From the NCBI GenBank assembly GCA_902527105.1, contig CABZNT010000002.1, positions 32,706-96,705 on the forward strand: a stretch of 64,000 bases of DNA. The letters are read 5' to 3'. A model generated the notes under the pieces. It had not been told where the DNA came from. It ran no database searches and saw nothing but the letters and a program-made list of their open reading frames with translations. The translations under genes and the position numbers were made by a program. Every line of letters begins with the position of its first letter. Position 1 is the first letter of the stretch. The DNA comes from an uncultured Prochlorococcus sp. GTDB lineage: Bacteria; Cyanobacteriota; Cyanobacteriia; PCC-6307; Cyanobiaceae. Shown piece by piece: positions 21,358-32,063 of this stretch.

Positions 21358-22161
21358 CTAAATGTCTTTGGGTTGCATTGGACCATCAAGGTTTCCATTC
21401 CTAAATTGAAATACATAGGGATCCTCACTCTTTTTAAATTCATCAATCGTGCCAGCCCATCTGAATTTGCCTCCATAAAGCATTAAAACTTTATCTGAAG
21501 TTCTTTCTATAGTACTAAGAACATGGCTAACCACAATAGATGATCCGCTAGCTTTATGATTTGTTTTATTAATTAAATCTTCGATTCTTGATGAGGCAAT
21601 GGGATCAAGGCCGGCAGTTGGTTCATCAAAAAGTAAAAGAGGTTTAGACTTTACATTAAGAGTTTGATCAGTAATTAACGCCCTCGCAAAACTTACTCTT
21701 TTTTGCATGCCTCCACTTAACTCATTTGGAAGTTTATCCTCAACATTAAATAATCCTACCTCAGCTAAACATTCACGTACTATTTCATGAATTGACTTTT
21801 TTGATAAGTTTTTATTCCTCTTGAGGAGAAAACCTACATTTTCTTGAATAGTTAGAGATCCTAATAAAGCCGGGTTCTGAAAAACTAGTCTTACATCAGG
21901 AGGATTATTTTGATCTAATCTCAAATATGTTTGCTTCTCACCAAATATTCTCAATTCTCCTTTGGTAGGTAAAATTAGTCCTGCTAATATTTTCAATATG
22001 GTTGATTTGCCTGAACCTGAGGGGCCAACAATAGCTAATTTCTCTCCATCATTAAGTTCAAAATTTATTTGATTAAGCACATTAACTGACCCCCAGCTTA
22101 TTGAGAGGTTTTTTGTTTCAACTGCATGCTTTGATTTTTTCAAAACTTGTATAAATAACAT
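21358..22161 (-). CDS. ABC transporter ATP-binding protein (MlaF-like)
   Basis: Walker A 'GPSGSGKST', signature 'LSGGMQKRVSFARAL', Walker B 'LLLFDEPTAGLDP'; adjacent to the MCE gene. Confidence 0.93.
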   Translation of the reverse strand: MLFIQVLKKSKHAVETKNLSISWGSVNVLNQINFELNDGEKLAIVGPSGSGKSTILKILAGLILPTKGELRIFGEKQTYLRLDQNNPPDVRLVFQNPALLGSLTIQENVGFLLKRNKNLSKKSIHEIVRECLAEVGLFNVEDKLPNELSGGMQKRVSFARALITDQTLNVKSKPLLLFDEPTAGLDPIASSRIEDLINKTNHKASGSSIVVSHVLSTIERTSDKVLMLYGGKFRWAGTIDEFKKSEDPYVFQFRNGNLDGPMQPKDI

Positions 22162-22273
22162 ATATATATCTCATTTTGCCTATTTTTAGAAATAAAAAAA
22201 GGATGTTTGAATTTGATTTATAATGAATTTATATTGTGTTTAAATTTGAGAAAAATAATTTAAGAGGTTTTTA

Positions 22274-23659
22274 ATGAATAAGCGTAAAAAAAGTGTAAGA
22301 AGGTACTATAAAAAATTTAAAAAGACTAATTTTGCCTTTTTAAACAAAATCTCAAGAATTTTGAGTTGGCTTTTGCCAGGATTGGTAATAAAAAGATGGA
22401 TGCTTACATCTGCGATAGGATTTTTGACTACATTATTAGGCTTTGTAATTTGGACAAATTTAAGACCGCTCTATTGGCTTATTGAAATCTTTTTTGGGCT
22501 AATGTCAGGTTTAACACGTATTTTGCCTGTTTCATTAATGGGACCATTGATTTTTGTTATTGGACTATTATTAATCGGGATTGGACAAAATAGAAGTATT
22601 AATTCTATTCAAAAAGCGCTTGTTCCAGAAAAAAATACATTTTTAGTTGATGCATTAAGAGTTAAAAGTAAATTAAACAGAGGTCCGAATATTGTCGCAA
22701 TCGGCGGAGGTACAGGTTTATCTACTTTATTAAAAGGCTTAAAAAATTACAGTAGTAATATTACAGCAATTGTAACTGTATCCGATGATGGTGGAAGTAG
22801 TGGAATTCTCAGAAAACAATTAGGTGTGCAACCTCCAGGAGATATTAGAAATTGTTTGGCAGCCTTATCAAACGAAGAACCAATTTTAACTAGATTATTT
22901 CAGTACAGATTTTCGGTGGGAAGTGGTCTGGAAGGTCATAGTTTTGGAAATCTATTCTTGTCAGCTTTAACAACAATTACAGGCAGTTTAGAAAAAGCAG
23001 TTCAGGCATCTAGTAAGGTTTTAGCGGTACAAGGTCAAGTTTTGCCTGCAACAAATATTGATGTTATGTTATGGGCTGAATTAGAAGATGGTGAAAAAAT
23101 TTTTGGTGAAAGTAAGATCAGTAAATCTAAAAAATTAATTTCGAGGATTGGTTATCTACCAGAAAATCCTTCAGCTCTCCCGAGTGCTCTTGAATCTATA
23201 AAAGAAGCTGATTTAATTGTTCTTGGCCCAGGTAGTTTATATACTTCTTTATTACCTAATCTGCTAGTACCAGGTATAGTAGATGCCTTATTGCAAAGTA
23301 ATGCTCCTAAAATTTATATAAGTAATTTGATGACTCAACCTGGTGAAACTGATGGACTTGATGTCTATAGACATATCAAAGCAATAGAAAAACAATTATC
23401 AATTTTTGGAGTTAATTCTCGAATTTTTAACTCAATATTATCTCAGATTCAATTTGAAAAGTCTCCATTAGTTGACTATTACAAAAGTAGAGGAGCAGAG
23501 CCTGTTAAATGTAATAAAGAAAAATTATTATCTGAGGGTTATTATGTTTTGCAAGCACCATTGTATTCGAGAAGAATAACTCCAACTCTTAGACATGATC
23601 CAAGGAGACTAGCAAGAGCAGTTATATTTATGTACCGCAAATTAAAAAAATTAAATTAA
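22274..23659 (+). CDS. YvcK/CofD-like gluconeogenesis factor family protein with N-terminal TM segments
   Basis: '[17 protein letters not shown]', '[32 protein letters not shown]', '[14 protein letters not shown]'. Confidence 0.92.
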   Translation: MNKRKKSVRRYYKKFKKTNFAFLNKISRILSWLLPGLVIKRWMLTSAIGFLTTLLGFVIWTNLRPLYWLIEIFFGLMSGLTRILPVSLMGPLIFVIGLLLIGIGQNRSINSIQKALVPEKNTFLVDALRVKSKLNRGPNIVAIGGGTGLSTLLKGLKNYSSNITAIVTVSDDGGSSGILRKQLGVQPPGDIRNCLAALSNEEPILTRLFQYRFSVGSGLEGHSFGNLFLSALTTITGSLEKAVQASSKVLAVQGQVLPATNIDVMLWAELEDGEKIFGESKISKSKKLISRIGYLPENPSALPSALESIKEADLIVLGPGSLYTSLLPNLLVPGIVDALLQSNAPKIYISNLMTQPGETDGLDVYRHIKAIEKQLSIFGVNSRIFNSILSQIQFEKSPLVDYYKSRGAEPVKCNKEKLLSEGYYVLQAPLYSRRITPTLRHDPRRLARAVIFMYRKLKKLN

Positions 23660-24186
23660 TAAGCATCTTGAAGTTCATAGAAATCTGGCTGAATATAGTC
23701 TTTCCTTAATGGCCATCCTCTCCAATCCTCTGGCATTAATAGTCTTTTGGGATTTGGATGATCAATAAAATTTATTCCATACATATCAAAAGTTTCTCTT
23801 TCTTGCCAATCACTTCCTTTAAAAATTTCATACAAACTAGGGATTGATAAATCAGAATCCCTTTTTAGGAACACTTTTAATCTGACTTCTTTAATTTTTT
23901 CAATTTTTTGTAAATCATCAACAGTTATAAAATGGTAGAAACTCACGAGATTTTTTCCTGGCCCCTCATCATATCCTCCTTGACATTGGAGATAATTGAA
24001 ACCGTAATTTCTTAAGGCAGATACTGCTTCATATAATTTGCTAGGTTCCACAGAAATATTTTCAATTCCTATGTGATCATCAGATAAAGATTGATTTGGA
24101 ATTCCATCTTTAGACAAGGATTGACTTATAATCCCTTCTTTTTCTATAGAATTATCTGAGGATATGGCTGTATCGTCTTTTTCCAT
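23656..24186 (-). CDS. ndhJ: NAD(P)H-quinone oxidoreductase subunit J
   Basis: '[39 protein letters not shown]'. Confidence 0.97.
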   Translation of the reverse strand: MEKDDTAISSDNSIEKEGIISQSLSKDGIPNQSLSDDHIGIENISVEPSKLYEAVSALRNYGFNYLQCQGGYDEGPGKNLVSFYHFITVDDLQKIEKIKEVRLKVFLKRDSDLSIPSLYEIFKGSDWQERETFDMYGINFIDHPNPKRLLMPEDWRGWPLRKDYIQPDFYELQDAY

Positions 24187-24920
24187 TAATCTTCTACAGA
24201 ATTAATAATTTCATTTTTTTCGGAATTTGCAGGTAATTCGGTTATTTTTTCTTTTTTGGAAGGGGGTATTACGTTAGCTGAAGTTTTGTTTAGATATTCA
24301 CCTGTATTTTCTGAGAAGACAAGATTCATTTCATGATCATATGTTATGTATCTATGGGTTTGTTCGGTTTTTGTTCGCTCCAAGATTGATTCGTTACCCA
24401 CTTTTTTTCTTAATTTGATTACGGCATCAAAAATTGCCTCTGGTCTTGGCGGACATCCTGGAAGGTATAAATCAACTGGAATCAATTTATCAACACCTCT
24501 TACAGCAGTTGTAGAATCTGCGCTGAACATTCCCCCTGTGATTGTGCAAGCGCCCATCGCAATAACATATTTTGGTTCAGGCATTTGTTCATAAAGTCTC
24601 ACTAGGGCTGGAGCCATCTTCATAGTTACTGTTCCTGCAACTATTAGCAAATCTGCTTGTCTTGGCGAGCTTCTAGGTACTAATCCAAATCTATCAAAAT
24701 CAAATCTAGAGCCGATTAAGGCAGCAAATTCTATAAAACAACAAGCTGTTCCGTATAGGAGAGGCCATAAACTGCTTAGTCTAGCCCAATTATGAAGATC
24801 GTCTAAGCTTGTCAAAATAATATTTTCGCTTAAATCTGTAGTAACTTGGGGTGCACCAAGAGGGTTGCAAGTCCCTTCTCGAATTTCTCTTATTGCTTTT
24901 GGGGATAATTGTGGATTCAA
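24186..24920 (-). CDS. ndhK: NAD(P)H-quinone oxidoreductase subunit K
   Basis: '[24 protein letters not shown]', '[10 protein letters not shown]', '[12 protein letters not shown]'. Confidence 0.98.
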   Translation of the reverse strand: MNPQLSPKAIREIREGTCNPLGAPQVTTDLSENIILTSLDDLHNWARLSSLWPLLYGTACCFIEFAALIGSRFDFDRFGLVPRSSPRQADLLIVAGTVTMKMAPALVRLYEQMPEPKYVIAMGACTITGGMFSADSTTAVRGVDKLIPVDLYLPGCPPRPEAIFDAVIKLRKKVGNESILERTKTEQTHRYITYDHEMNLVFSENTGEYLNKTSANVIPPSKKEKITELPANSEKNEIINSVED

Positions 24921-24924
24921 TTTT

Positions 24925-25287
24925 TTAACTCCATTCTAAAGCACCTTTTCTCCATGCGTATGCCAATGCTATAACAAGTATTGCAATGAAGATTAAAGCC
25001 TCAATAAAAGCTAATAAGCCTAGTCTATTGAAGGCAACAGCCCAAGGATAAAGGAATACTGTCTCAACATCAAATATAACGAAAACCAAGGCAAACATGT
25101 AATAACGAATATTAAATTGAATCCATGCTCCTCCAATAGGCTCCATTCCGGATTCATATGTAAGTTTTCTTTCCCCTGTTCTGCCTTTTGGGGCAACGAT
25201 GAGATTAGTAACTAGAGCTAATACTGGAACAGCTGCGGCAATTAGAAGGAAACCTAAAAAGTATTCATAGCCAGTTAACAAAAACAT
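24925..25287 (-). CDS. ndhC: NAD(P)H-quinone oxidoreductase subunit 3
   Basis: '[43 protein letters not shown]'. Confidence 0.98.
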   Translation of the reverse strand: MFLLTGYEYFLGFLLIAAAVPVLALVTNLIVAPKGRTGERKLTYESGMEPIGGAWIQFNIRYYMFALVFVIFDVETVFLYPWAVAFNRLGLLAFIEALIFIAILVIALAYAWRKGALEWS

Positions 25288-25364
25288 CTTAAAAAATTAA
25301 TTTTGAATAAAAGTCGCTTAATTAAGCAAAATCTTTTAAAGTTCTTAAAGAACAATAATAAACC

Positions 25365-25793
25365 GTGAGTGAAAACATTCAACCAGCCTCTGAGGAAAAC
25401 AAAATAGTTGAAGATTTTGAGAAAGAAAAACTTTCTGCAAATCCCTCAGGAGTAAATGTTGAACAACCTACCTTTAATCTAGAACAAAATAGATTCGAAT
25501 GTAGAAGTTGTGGATATATTTATGATCCGTCTGAAGGAAATAAAAAATTAAATATACCAAAAAATACCCCTTTTTCAGAGTTGGATGGGAATACATTCGC
25601 TTGCCCTGTTTGTCGAGCTGGTAAAAATTTTTATAAGGATATAGGTCCTAAATCTAAACCTAGTGGTTTTGAAGAAAATTTAGTTTATGGATTTGGTTTT
25701 AATAGTTTACCTCCAGGACAAAAAAATATATTGATATTTGGAGGTCTGGCGTTTGCTGCTGCTATGTTCCTTTCTTTGTACTCTTTGCATTAA
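25365..25793 (+). CDS. Membrane-anchored rubredoxin (GTG start)
   Basis: 'CRSCGYIYDPSEG...FACPVCRAGKNFY', C-terminal TM; next to ycf48-psbEFLJ as in RubA clusters. Confidence 0.93.
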   Translation: MSENIQPASEENKIVEDFEKEKLSANPSGVNVEQPTFNLEQNRFECRSCGYIYDPSEGNKKLNIPKNTPFSELDGNTFACPVCRAGKNFYKDIGPKSKPSGFEENLVYGFGFNSLPPGQKNILIFGGLAFAAAMFLSLYSLH

Positions 25794-25802
25794 TATATAA
25801 AG

Positions 25803-26819
25803 ATGAAAAAAATTATTACTAGTATTCCCAATCTTCTTTTATCAGTTCTTATTTGTTTTGTATTGAGCAGTTGTTCATCTACAGGAGTAAAGACGAGTGA
25901 TAGTAGCCCTTGGAAAACAATTCAGTTTGAGGATCAGGCCAATGCTTTAGATGTTGATTTTATAGATGATAAAAATGGATTTTTAGTAGGTTCTAATAGA
26001 CTCATTATGGAATCTAATGATGGGGGAGAAACTTGGGAAAAAAGAAATTTAGATTTACCAAGTGAAGAGAACTTTCGTCTCCTAGATATTGATTTTAAAG
26101 GTCAAGAGGGATGGTTAATAGGTCAGCCTTCATTAGTTATGCATACACTCGATGGAGGAAAGAATTGGACACGTTTATCTCTAGGTAACAAATTACCAGG
26201 TCAACCATTTCTAATAACAACTGTTGATGCTGGTGTTGCAGAATTGGCTACCACTGCAGGTGCTATTTATGAAACATCAGATAGTGGTGAATCATGGAAT
26301 GCAAAAGTTGTAGATGCATCTGGTTCTGGAGGTGTAAGAGATTTAAGAAGAACTAATAAAGGAGATTATGTCAGTGTAAGTAGTCTTGGTAATTTCTTTT
26401 CTACGTTGGAAAAGGATAGTGATGCATGGATAGCTCATCAAAGAGCCAGTAGCAAAAGAGTTCAAAGTATTGGTTTTAATCCAGAAGGAAGTTTATGGAT
26501 GCTTTCTAGAGGGGCAGAAATTAGATTTAATGAAGACACTAGTGACCTAGAAAATTGGTCAAAGCCTATTATACCTATTCTTAATGGATACAATTATCTT
26601 GACATGGGATGGGATCCAAATGGTGATATATGGGCTGGAGGGGGTAATGGAACTTTAATAGTAAGTAAAGATCAAGGTAAAACTTGGAATAAAGATCCTA
26701 TTGCTTCTGAATTGCCAACAAACTACATTAAAATAGTTTTTCTTGATAAAGAGGCTTTAAACAATCAAAAAGGATTTGTACTTGGTGAGCGTGGTTATAT
26801 CCTTAAATGGAATAGCTAA
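25803..26819 (+). CDS. ycf48: Photosystem II assembly factor Ycf48/HCF136
   Basis: Lipoprotein signal 'LSSCSS', repeated '[10 protein letters not shown]'/'[10 protein letters not shown]'/'DQGKTWNKD' BNR-like propeller repeats. Confidence 0.94.
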   Translation: MKKIITSIPNLLLSVLICFVLSSCSSTGVKTSDSSPWKTIQFEDQANALDVDFIDDKNGFLVGSNRLIMESNDGGETWEKRNLDLPSEENFRLLDIDFKGQEGWLIGQPSLVMHTLDGGKNWTRLSLGNKLPGQPFLITTVDAGVAELATTAGAIYETSDSGESWNAKVVDASGSGGVRDLRRTNKGDYVSVSSLGNFFSTLEKDSDAWIAHQRASSKRVQSIGFNPEGSLWMLSRGAEIRFNEDTSDLENWSKPIIPILNGYNYLDMGWDPNGDIWAGGGNGTLIVSKDQGKTWNKDPIASELPTNYIKIVFLDKEALNNQKGFVLGERGYILKWNS

Positions 26820-26911
26820 TTTGAATAACTTGAGTTAATAGTAAAAAAAAAATTAATTTTTGAAAGATTTAGCAACTGTCTGTAACCAACCTGTTAATTT
26901 CTTCGCGAACT

Positions 26912-26936
26912 TATGATTTTACACTGTAAGATCATA
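26912..26936. promoter_or_regulatory. 25-nt near-perfect inverted repeat upstream of psbEFLJ
   Basis: TATGATTTTACA-C-TGTAAGATCATA: 11 of 12 arm positions complementary (the other is G:U-compatible in RNA); ends 18 nt before the psbE ATG. Confidence 0.55.
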
Positions 26937-26954
26937 GGGTAAACATTTGTGATT

Positions 26955-27203
26955 ATGGCCGCAGGTTCAACGGGTGAACGCCCATTCTTTGAAATAATCA
27001 CCAGTATTAGATACTGGATTATTCATGCAGTAACATTACCAGCTATCTTTATAGCAGGCTTCTTATTTGTATATACAGGCTTAGCCTACGATGCTTTCGG
27101 AACTCCTCGTCCAGATAGTTATTTCCAATCATCTGAATCTAAAGCACCTGTAGTAACACAAAGATATGAAGCTAAATCTCAACTAGATTTAAGAACAAAA
27201 TAA
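26955..27203 (+). CDS. psbE: Cytochrome b559 subunit alpha
   Basis: '[39 protein letters not shown]'. Confidence 0.97.
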
Positions 27204-27205
27204 CA

Positions 27206-27352
27206 ATGACTAATTCTCAAGCTCCAATGCAGGCTGCGGAAGTCCGCGTCTATCCTATATTTACTGTCCGTTGGCTAGCAGTTCACGCTCTAGCTATCCC
27301 ATCAGTATTCTTTTTAGGTTCTATTGCTGCTATGCAATTCGTAGCCCGATAA
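27206..27352 (+). CDS. psbF: Cytochrome b559 subunit beta (48 aa)
   Basis: '[48 protein letters not shown]'. Confidence 0.97.
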
Positions 27353-27363
27353 ATTTAACTATC

Positions 27364-27483
27364 ATGCAAGTAAACGAAAATCCTAACAAAGTTCCAGTTG
27401 AACTTAATCGTACAAGCCTTTATTTAGGCTTATTATCAGTCTTTGTATTGGGAATTTTATTTTCCAGTTACTTTTTCAATTAA
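27364..27483 (+). CDS. psbL: Photosystem II protein L (39 aa)
   Basis: '[39 protein letters not shown]'. Confidence 0.97.
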
Positions 27484-27493
27484 AATTAAAATC

Positions 27494-27691
27494 ATGAGTA
27501 AATTAAAAGGACCTGATGGAAGAATTCCAGATAGACTTCCCGACGGTAGACCAGCAGTTGCATGGGAAAGAAGATGGACTGAAGGAACTCTTCCTCTATG
27601 GCTTGTTGCTACAGCAGGTGGAATTGCAGTTATCTTCGTTTTAGGAATATTCTTCTATGGTTCATACCAAGGGGTTGGAGCTGGAGGCTAA
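27494..27691 (+). CDS. psbJ: Photosystem II protein J
   Basis: '[65 protein letters not shown]'. Confidence 0.96.
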   Translation: MSKLKGPDGRIPDRLPDGRPAVAWERRWTEGTLPLWLVATAGGIAVIFVLGIFFYGSYQGVGAGG

Positions 27692-27734
27692 CAAATCCTT
27701 ACCTTGACCTGATAATCACTTATATCAAATAAGC

Positions 27735-28628
27735 CTAATAAGAATCAGTAAATATCCTTAGTTTTTCTTTTGTGGAGCTTGGGATATTTTCTTTTTGGGT
27801 TATCAATCCATCTTTTAATGAAAAATGAGACTTACTTTTTGGTCTTTCTTCTTCAATTAATTTTGCTACTTCAAATATTATTTTGTTAGCCACTTCAGTA
27901 TTTGATCTAAGATTATCCAAAACCATCTCTACAGAAACTTCTTGATGAGTTTGATGCCAGCAATCATAATCAGTAACCATAGATAAGGAGGAGTAAGCTA
28001 TTTCAGCTTCTTTAGCTAATCTTGCTTCTGTGTGGTTCGTCATTCCAATTATTGAACATCCCCAACTTCTATATAAATTAGATTCTGCTCTAGTTGAGAA
28101 AGCGGGACCTTCCATTGCTAGATAAGTACCTCCTCTATGCAATTGTCTACCGCCAGGAATATTTTTTTCTCCGATTTCACTTAATATACGTGATAAATTT
28201 GTGCAGAAGGGATCTCCCATAGTTACGTGAGCAACAGCTCCCTCATTAAAAAAGGTTGCAGGTCTATTTTTTGTCCGGTCTATAAATTGATCTGGAACTA
28301 CTATATCAAGTGGCCTTATCTGTTCTTGTAATGAGCCCACTGCTGATGGAGCAATAATCCATCTTACTCCTATTGATCTTAGAGCCCAAATATTAGCTTT
28401 GTAAGGGATTTCAGAAGGATTTAAACTATGTGTTCTGCCATGTCTAGGAATGAATGCTATCTCTAGGTTTCCAAGATTATATACTTTTATTGAATCAGAA
28501 GGTTTACCATAGGGAGTATTGATTTCTAGTTCTCTTAAGTAATCTATTTGATCCATTGAATAAAATCCACTTCCACCAATCACTCCTAATCTTGATTTTT
28601 CAATTGGTAATAAATGTTCTTTATTCAT
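27735..28628 (-). CDS. mtnP: S-methyl-5'-thioadenosine phosphorylase
   Basis: 'LGVIGGSGFYSM', 'PRHGRTHSLNPSEIPYKANI', 'YLAMEGPAFSTRAES', 'GMTNHTEARLAKEAEIAYSSLSMVTDYDCW'. Confidence 0.95.
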   Translation of the reverse strand: MNKEHLLPIEKSRLGVIGGSGFYSMDQIDYLRELEINTPYGKPSDSIKVYNLGNLEIAFIPRHGRTHSLNPSEIPYKANIWALRSIGVRWIIAPSAVGSLQEQIRPLDIVVPDQFIDRTKNRPATFFNEGAVAHVTMGDPFCTNLSRILSEIGEKNIPGGRQLHRGGTYLAMEGPAFSTRAESNLYRSWGCSIIGMTNHTEARLAKEAEIAYSSLSMVTDYDCWHQTHQEVSVEMVLDNLRSNTEVANKIIFEVAKLIEEERPKSKSHFSLKDGLITQKENIPSSTKEKLRIFTDSY

Positions 28629-28638
28629 AGTGATGTAA

Positions 28639-30810
28639 ATGACTTTTAATCATCTGGTACTAATTGGAGGAGGACACTCAAATGTTTCTTTATTGAAGAA
28701 ATGGTTAATGTTTCCGAAATTAATGCCAGAAATTCCTGTTTCAATTATATCTAGAGATTCTCATTTGGTTTATTCGGCTATATTCCCATCGGTGATTTCA
28801 AAATCAATCACTTTAGAAGAGAGTTTAATTGATATAAAATCTTTAGCAAAAAATGCAAAAGTATCTTTTATAGAAGAAGAAGTAAAGGATATTGATTTCA
28901 ATTTAAAGAAAATTGTTTTAGGTAATAGACCTTCAGTTAATTATTCGAAGTTGGTGCTTAATTATGGAAGTCAAACAATAATTCCAAAAGAATTTGAATC
29001 ACTAGTTAAAAATCGAAATGCTTTTTCAATTAAACCTTTTTTAAGTGCTTATGACTCAATACTAAAAGAGGACATTTTTAATTCAGTTAATGAACTTCCA
29101 TTTGTAATTGTTGGAAGTGGCCTTGCTGCAATTGAAGTATCTTATGCTTTGAGAAAAAGATGGGGAGATAGACCTTTAAAACTATTATGTGATTCAAGAA
29201 AAATTAATAATAAAATTCTAAAAAGTTTACGGAATTCCAATATTGATTTAGTTGAAAAACTTAATTTTGATTATGGCAAGATTCTTTTATGTACTGGAAA
29301 TTCATCTCCGTTATGGGCACAAAAAAAATTATTAGATTCGGACTCTTATGGCAGAATAATTACAAATCAGAATTTAGAGATAAAAAGTTTCTCTGGAATC
29401 TTTGCTGTCGGTGATTGCGCAGTTGTAGGTTCAGCAAAAAGACCAGCATCGGGAGTTTTTGCAGTAAAAGTTGTAAATACATTAGTACAAAATCTAAAAA
29501 AAGATATAGAAGGGAAATCATTAAAAAAGTGGTTTCCTCAAAAGATCGGATTGCAAATAGTAAATATATTTCCAAGCCATCATCCAAAGGCTTTTGCTAT
29601 TTATCGCAATTTTGTTTTCGGCCCTTCTTTTATTTTTTGGGTTTTAAAGCATAAAATTGATCTCAACTTTATTAAAAAGTTCAGTTCAAAAAGGCTAATT
29701 ATGAAAAGTAGTGAAAAAAATATTTCATTGAATGATTGCAGAGGATGTGCAGCTAAAATTCCTCAGTTTGTTTTGAATAAATCATTAATAAATTCTAATT
29801 TAAATTCTTTTGCCTCATCACCTGAAGATTCAGTTGAGATATATCAAAATGGTCAAGATATTATCTTGCAAAGTGTAGATGGATTTCCTGCTTTGGTAAG
29901 TGATCCTTGGCTTAATGCCAAAATTACTACTTTGCATGCTTGCTCTGATTTGTGGGCATGCGGAGCAAAACTTTCATCCGCGCAGGCTTTAATTTCATTG
30001 CCAAAAGTTGAAAGGGAATTTCAGAGTTACCTCTTTTCTCAATCACTTCAAGGTATTAAATCAACAGTTGAGGATCATGGAGGTGAATTACTTGGAGGCC
30101 ATACTTTCGAGGCAAGAAGTTTAGTAAATAAACCTTATTCATTAGGAATAGATATTTCTTTAACAGTTCAAGGTATTTTAAAAAATGGAGCAAAACCATG
30201 GCTTAAATCTGGAATGAATATTGGAGATATTCTCATGATGTCTAGACCTCTTGGCGTTGGGATTTACTTTGCTGGTCAAATGCAAAATATTAATATGCTG
30301 GGTAGTTCTTCTGAAGTAATTAATAATTTAGTAAAGAGTCAGCAATATTTGATTGATGAAATTTATCTTTTTCAAAATCAATTTAAAGAATCATTAGTCA
30401 ATGCTGCTACTGACATTACTGGCTATGGACTTATTGGGCATCTTAAAGAAATGGTTGAATCATCTAATTTATATAGGCAAAGCAATAATCTTGAGCCACT
30501 AAAAGTTTTATTAGATTTATTTGCATTTAAGGCTTATTCTGGAGTATTTGATTTAATAAGAAAAGATATTAAAAGTACTTTCTTTGAATCTAACAAAGAA
30601 ATTTTTGATAAAATTTATAAAGTAAATAAGCAAAAAAGAATAATTAATTTTTTAAACGAAAATTCATTAGATCAAGAAATTTTTAACGAGAGAATATCAT
30701 TACTATTAGATCCTCAAACATGTGGACCTTTGTTGATTAGTTGTAATCGTAAATATGAAAATGTTCTAAAGGATAAATGGTACAAGGTTGGAGAGGTTGT
30801 AAAAATGTAA
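28639..30810 (+). CDS. selD: Fusion: N-terminal FAD/pyridine-nucleotide oxidoreductase + C-terminal selenide,water dikinase
   Basis: N-terminus 'LVLIGGGHSNVSLLKKW', 'GIFAVGDCAVV'; C-terminus 'DCRGCAAKIPQ', 'LHACSDLWACGAKLSSAQALISLP', 'ATDITGYGLIGHLKEM', 'LLDPQTCGPLLIS'. Confidence 0.93.
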   Translation: MTFNHLVLIGGGHSNVSLLKKWLMFPKLMPEIPVSIISRDSHLVYSAIFPSVISKSITLEESLIDIKSLAKNAKVSFIEEEVKDIDFNLKKIVLGNRPSVNYSKLVLNYGSQTIIPKEFESLVKNRNAFSIKPFLSAYDSILKEDIFNSVNELPFVIVGSGLAAIEVSYALRKRWGDRPLKLLCDSRKINNKILKSLRNSNIDLVEKLNFDYGKILLCTGNSSPLWAQKKLLDSDSYGRIITNQNLEIKSFSGIFAVGDCAVVGSAKRPASGVFAVKVVNTLVQNLKKDIEGKSLKKWFPQKIGLQIVNIFPSHHPKAFAIYRNFVFGPSFIFWVLKHKIDLNFIKKFSSKRLIMKSSEKNISLNDCRGCAAKIPQFVLNKSLINSNLNSFASSPEDSVEIYQNGQDIILQSVDGFPALVSDPWLNAKITTLHACSDLWACGAKLSSAQALISLPKVEREFQSYLFSQSLQGIKSTVEDHGGELLGGHTFEARSLVNKPYSLGIDISLTVQGILKNGAKPWLKSGMNIGDILMMSRPLGVGIYFAGQMQNINMLGSSSEVINNLVKSQQYLIDEIYLFQNQFKESLVNAATDITGYGLIGHLKEMVESSNLYRQSNNLEPLKVLLDLFAFKAYSGVFDLIRKDIKSTFFESNKEIFDKIYKVNKQKRIINFLNENSLDQEIFNERISLLLDPQTCGPLLISCNRKYENVLKDKWYKVGEVVKM

Positions 30811-32058
30811 TTAATTTCTATTTAATTTGTCAATTTCCAAATATCTTAATCTTTTGATTTCCTTTCCCATCTCCTTCCCTGGATCCCATCCTTCTTTTTT
30901 TAATGTTTCTCCATCTTTTTTTGATTTTATGAATTTGTAAATAAATAACCACTTAAACAATTTACGCCAGTATGGTCCTCCATCACAAATTAATAATTTA
31001 ACTGTCTCATCATTAAGGTTTCTGTCCTCAATAAATTCTGTCCAACTTGATGGAGAAAAATGATTGAAATTTTTTTGGTTTGTATTAAATATCTTTTTGA
31101 TATTTATATAATCTTCTAATATTTTTATCTCACTATTATTTACTAAAAATCTTTGACATGCTTTTTCTAAATCTTCTGAATCTTTTAATAAGTAAAGCAT
31201 ATGATTTCCCTTTAACTTCTTAATCCAATTTAGTCCTCTTAAAAATCTTTTATCGACTTTAATATTTTCATTTAAGATTGAGATAATTTTCCATTTATTA
31301 ATTAATGAAATCACATTAGTCAAATTATCGTGTTTGCATATTTCAGCTAGTTCCATCCTTATTCGTATGCCTAGTGCAGGAGGGTAAATCATTTTCTGAT
31401 GAGTTTCTGAACTTTTCCATGGCCATTTTCTAACTGCTTCTTGGGATTGTTTGAGGGAATTATTTGAAATATTGAAATCTAACCTTGAAGCATATTTTGC
31501 ACATCTAATTAATCTACTTGGATCATCTGAAATACTTTTACCGTGAAGTAGGTTCAATTTTTTGCTTTTTATATCAGAAATTCCTCCATAAAGATCATAT
31601 ATTTTCCTTGTCGAGACCTCGAATGCTATTGAATTTATCGTGAAATCTCTTCTTTTAAGATCATCCTCAATACTACAGGTAGTTACTGTGGGATTTAAGC
31701 CTGGAGCAGAATAAATTTCTTTTCTTGCAGAAGCAATATCAATTTTATAGTCATTAATATTTATTTCTACCGTGTTGTATAAATTAAATTCTTTGATTAA
31801 ACATAAATCTACATTTGCAACATTTTTTTTTATAAATTTTGCCAGAGATATAGAGGAGCCTTCAATTACAAGATCTATATCAATAGGTTTAGAAAAAGAT
31901 TTTTTGTGGAATTTACTAATTAATAAATCTCTTAAATAACCGCCAACAAAAGCTACTTTAATATTGTCATGAGATTCTATGTATTGAGAAATTAGGTTAT
32001 ATAAATTAAATGGAGTTTTGATTAATTCCGTTTGGATGTAATCAGAGATTTCGTTCAT
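30811..32058 (-). CDS. CCA tRNA nucleotidyltransferase / poly(A) polymerase family
   Basis: 'AFVGGYLRDLLI', 'DIDLVIEG', 'RRDFTINSIAFE', 'DDPSRLIRCAKYASRLDF'. Confidence 0.92.
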   Translation of the reverse strand: MNEISDYIQTELIKTPFNLYNLISQYIESHDNIKVAFVGGYLRDLLISKFHKKSFSKPIDIDLVIEGSSISLAKFIKKNVANVDLCLIKEFNLYNTVEININDYKIDIASARKEIYSAPGLNPTVTTCSIEDDLKRRDFTINSIAFEVSTRKIYDLYGGISDIKSKKLNLLHGKSISDDPSRLIRCAKYASRLDFNISNNSLKQSQEAVRKWPWKSSETHQKMIYPPALGIRIRMELAEICKHDNLTNVISLINKWKIISILNENIKVDKRFLRGLNWIKKLKGNHMLYLLKDSEDLEKACQRFLVNNSEIKILEDYINIKKIFNTNQKNFNHFSPSSWTEFIEDRNLNDETVKLLICDGGPYWRKLFKWLFIYKFIKSKKDGETLKKEGWDPGKEMGKEIKRLRYLEIDKLNRN

Positions 32059-32063
32059 TAGTT

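Noticed and set aside
27271-27483. 70-aa ORF '[13 protein letters not shown]...'
   Set aside because: Only its C-terminal part (psbL from ATG 27364) is real; the upstream part is out-of-frame psbF.
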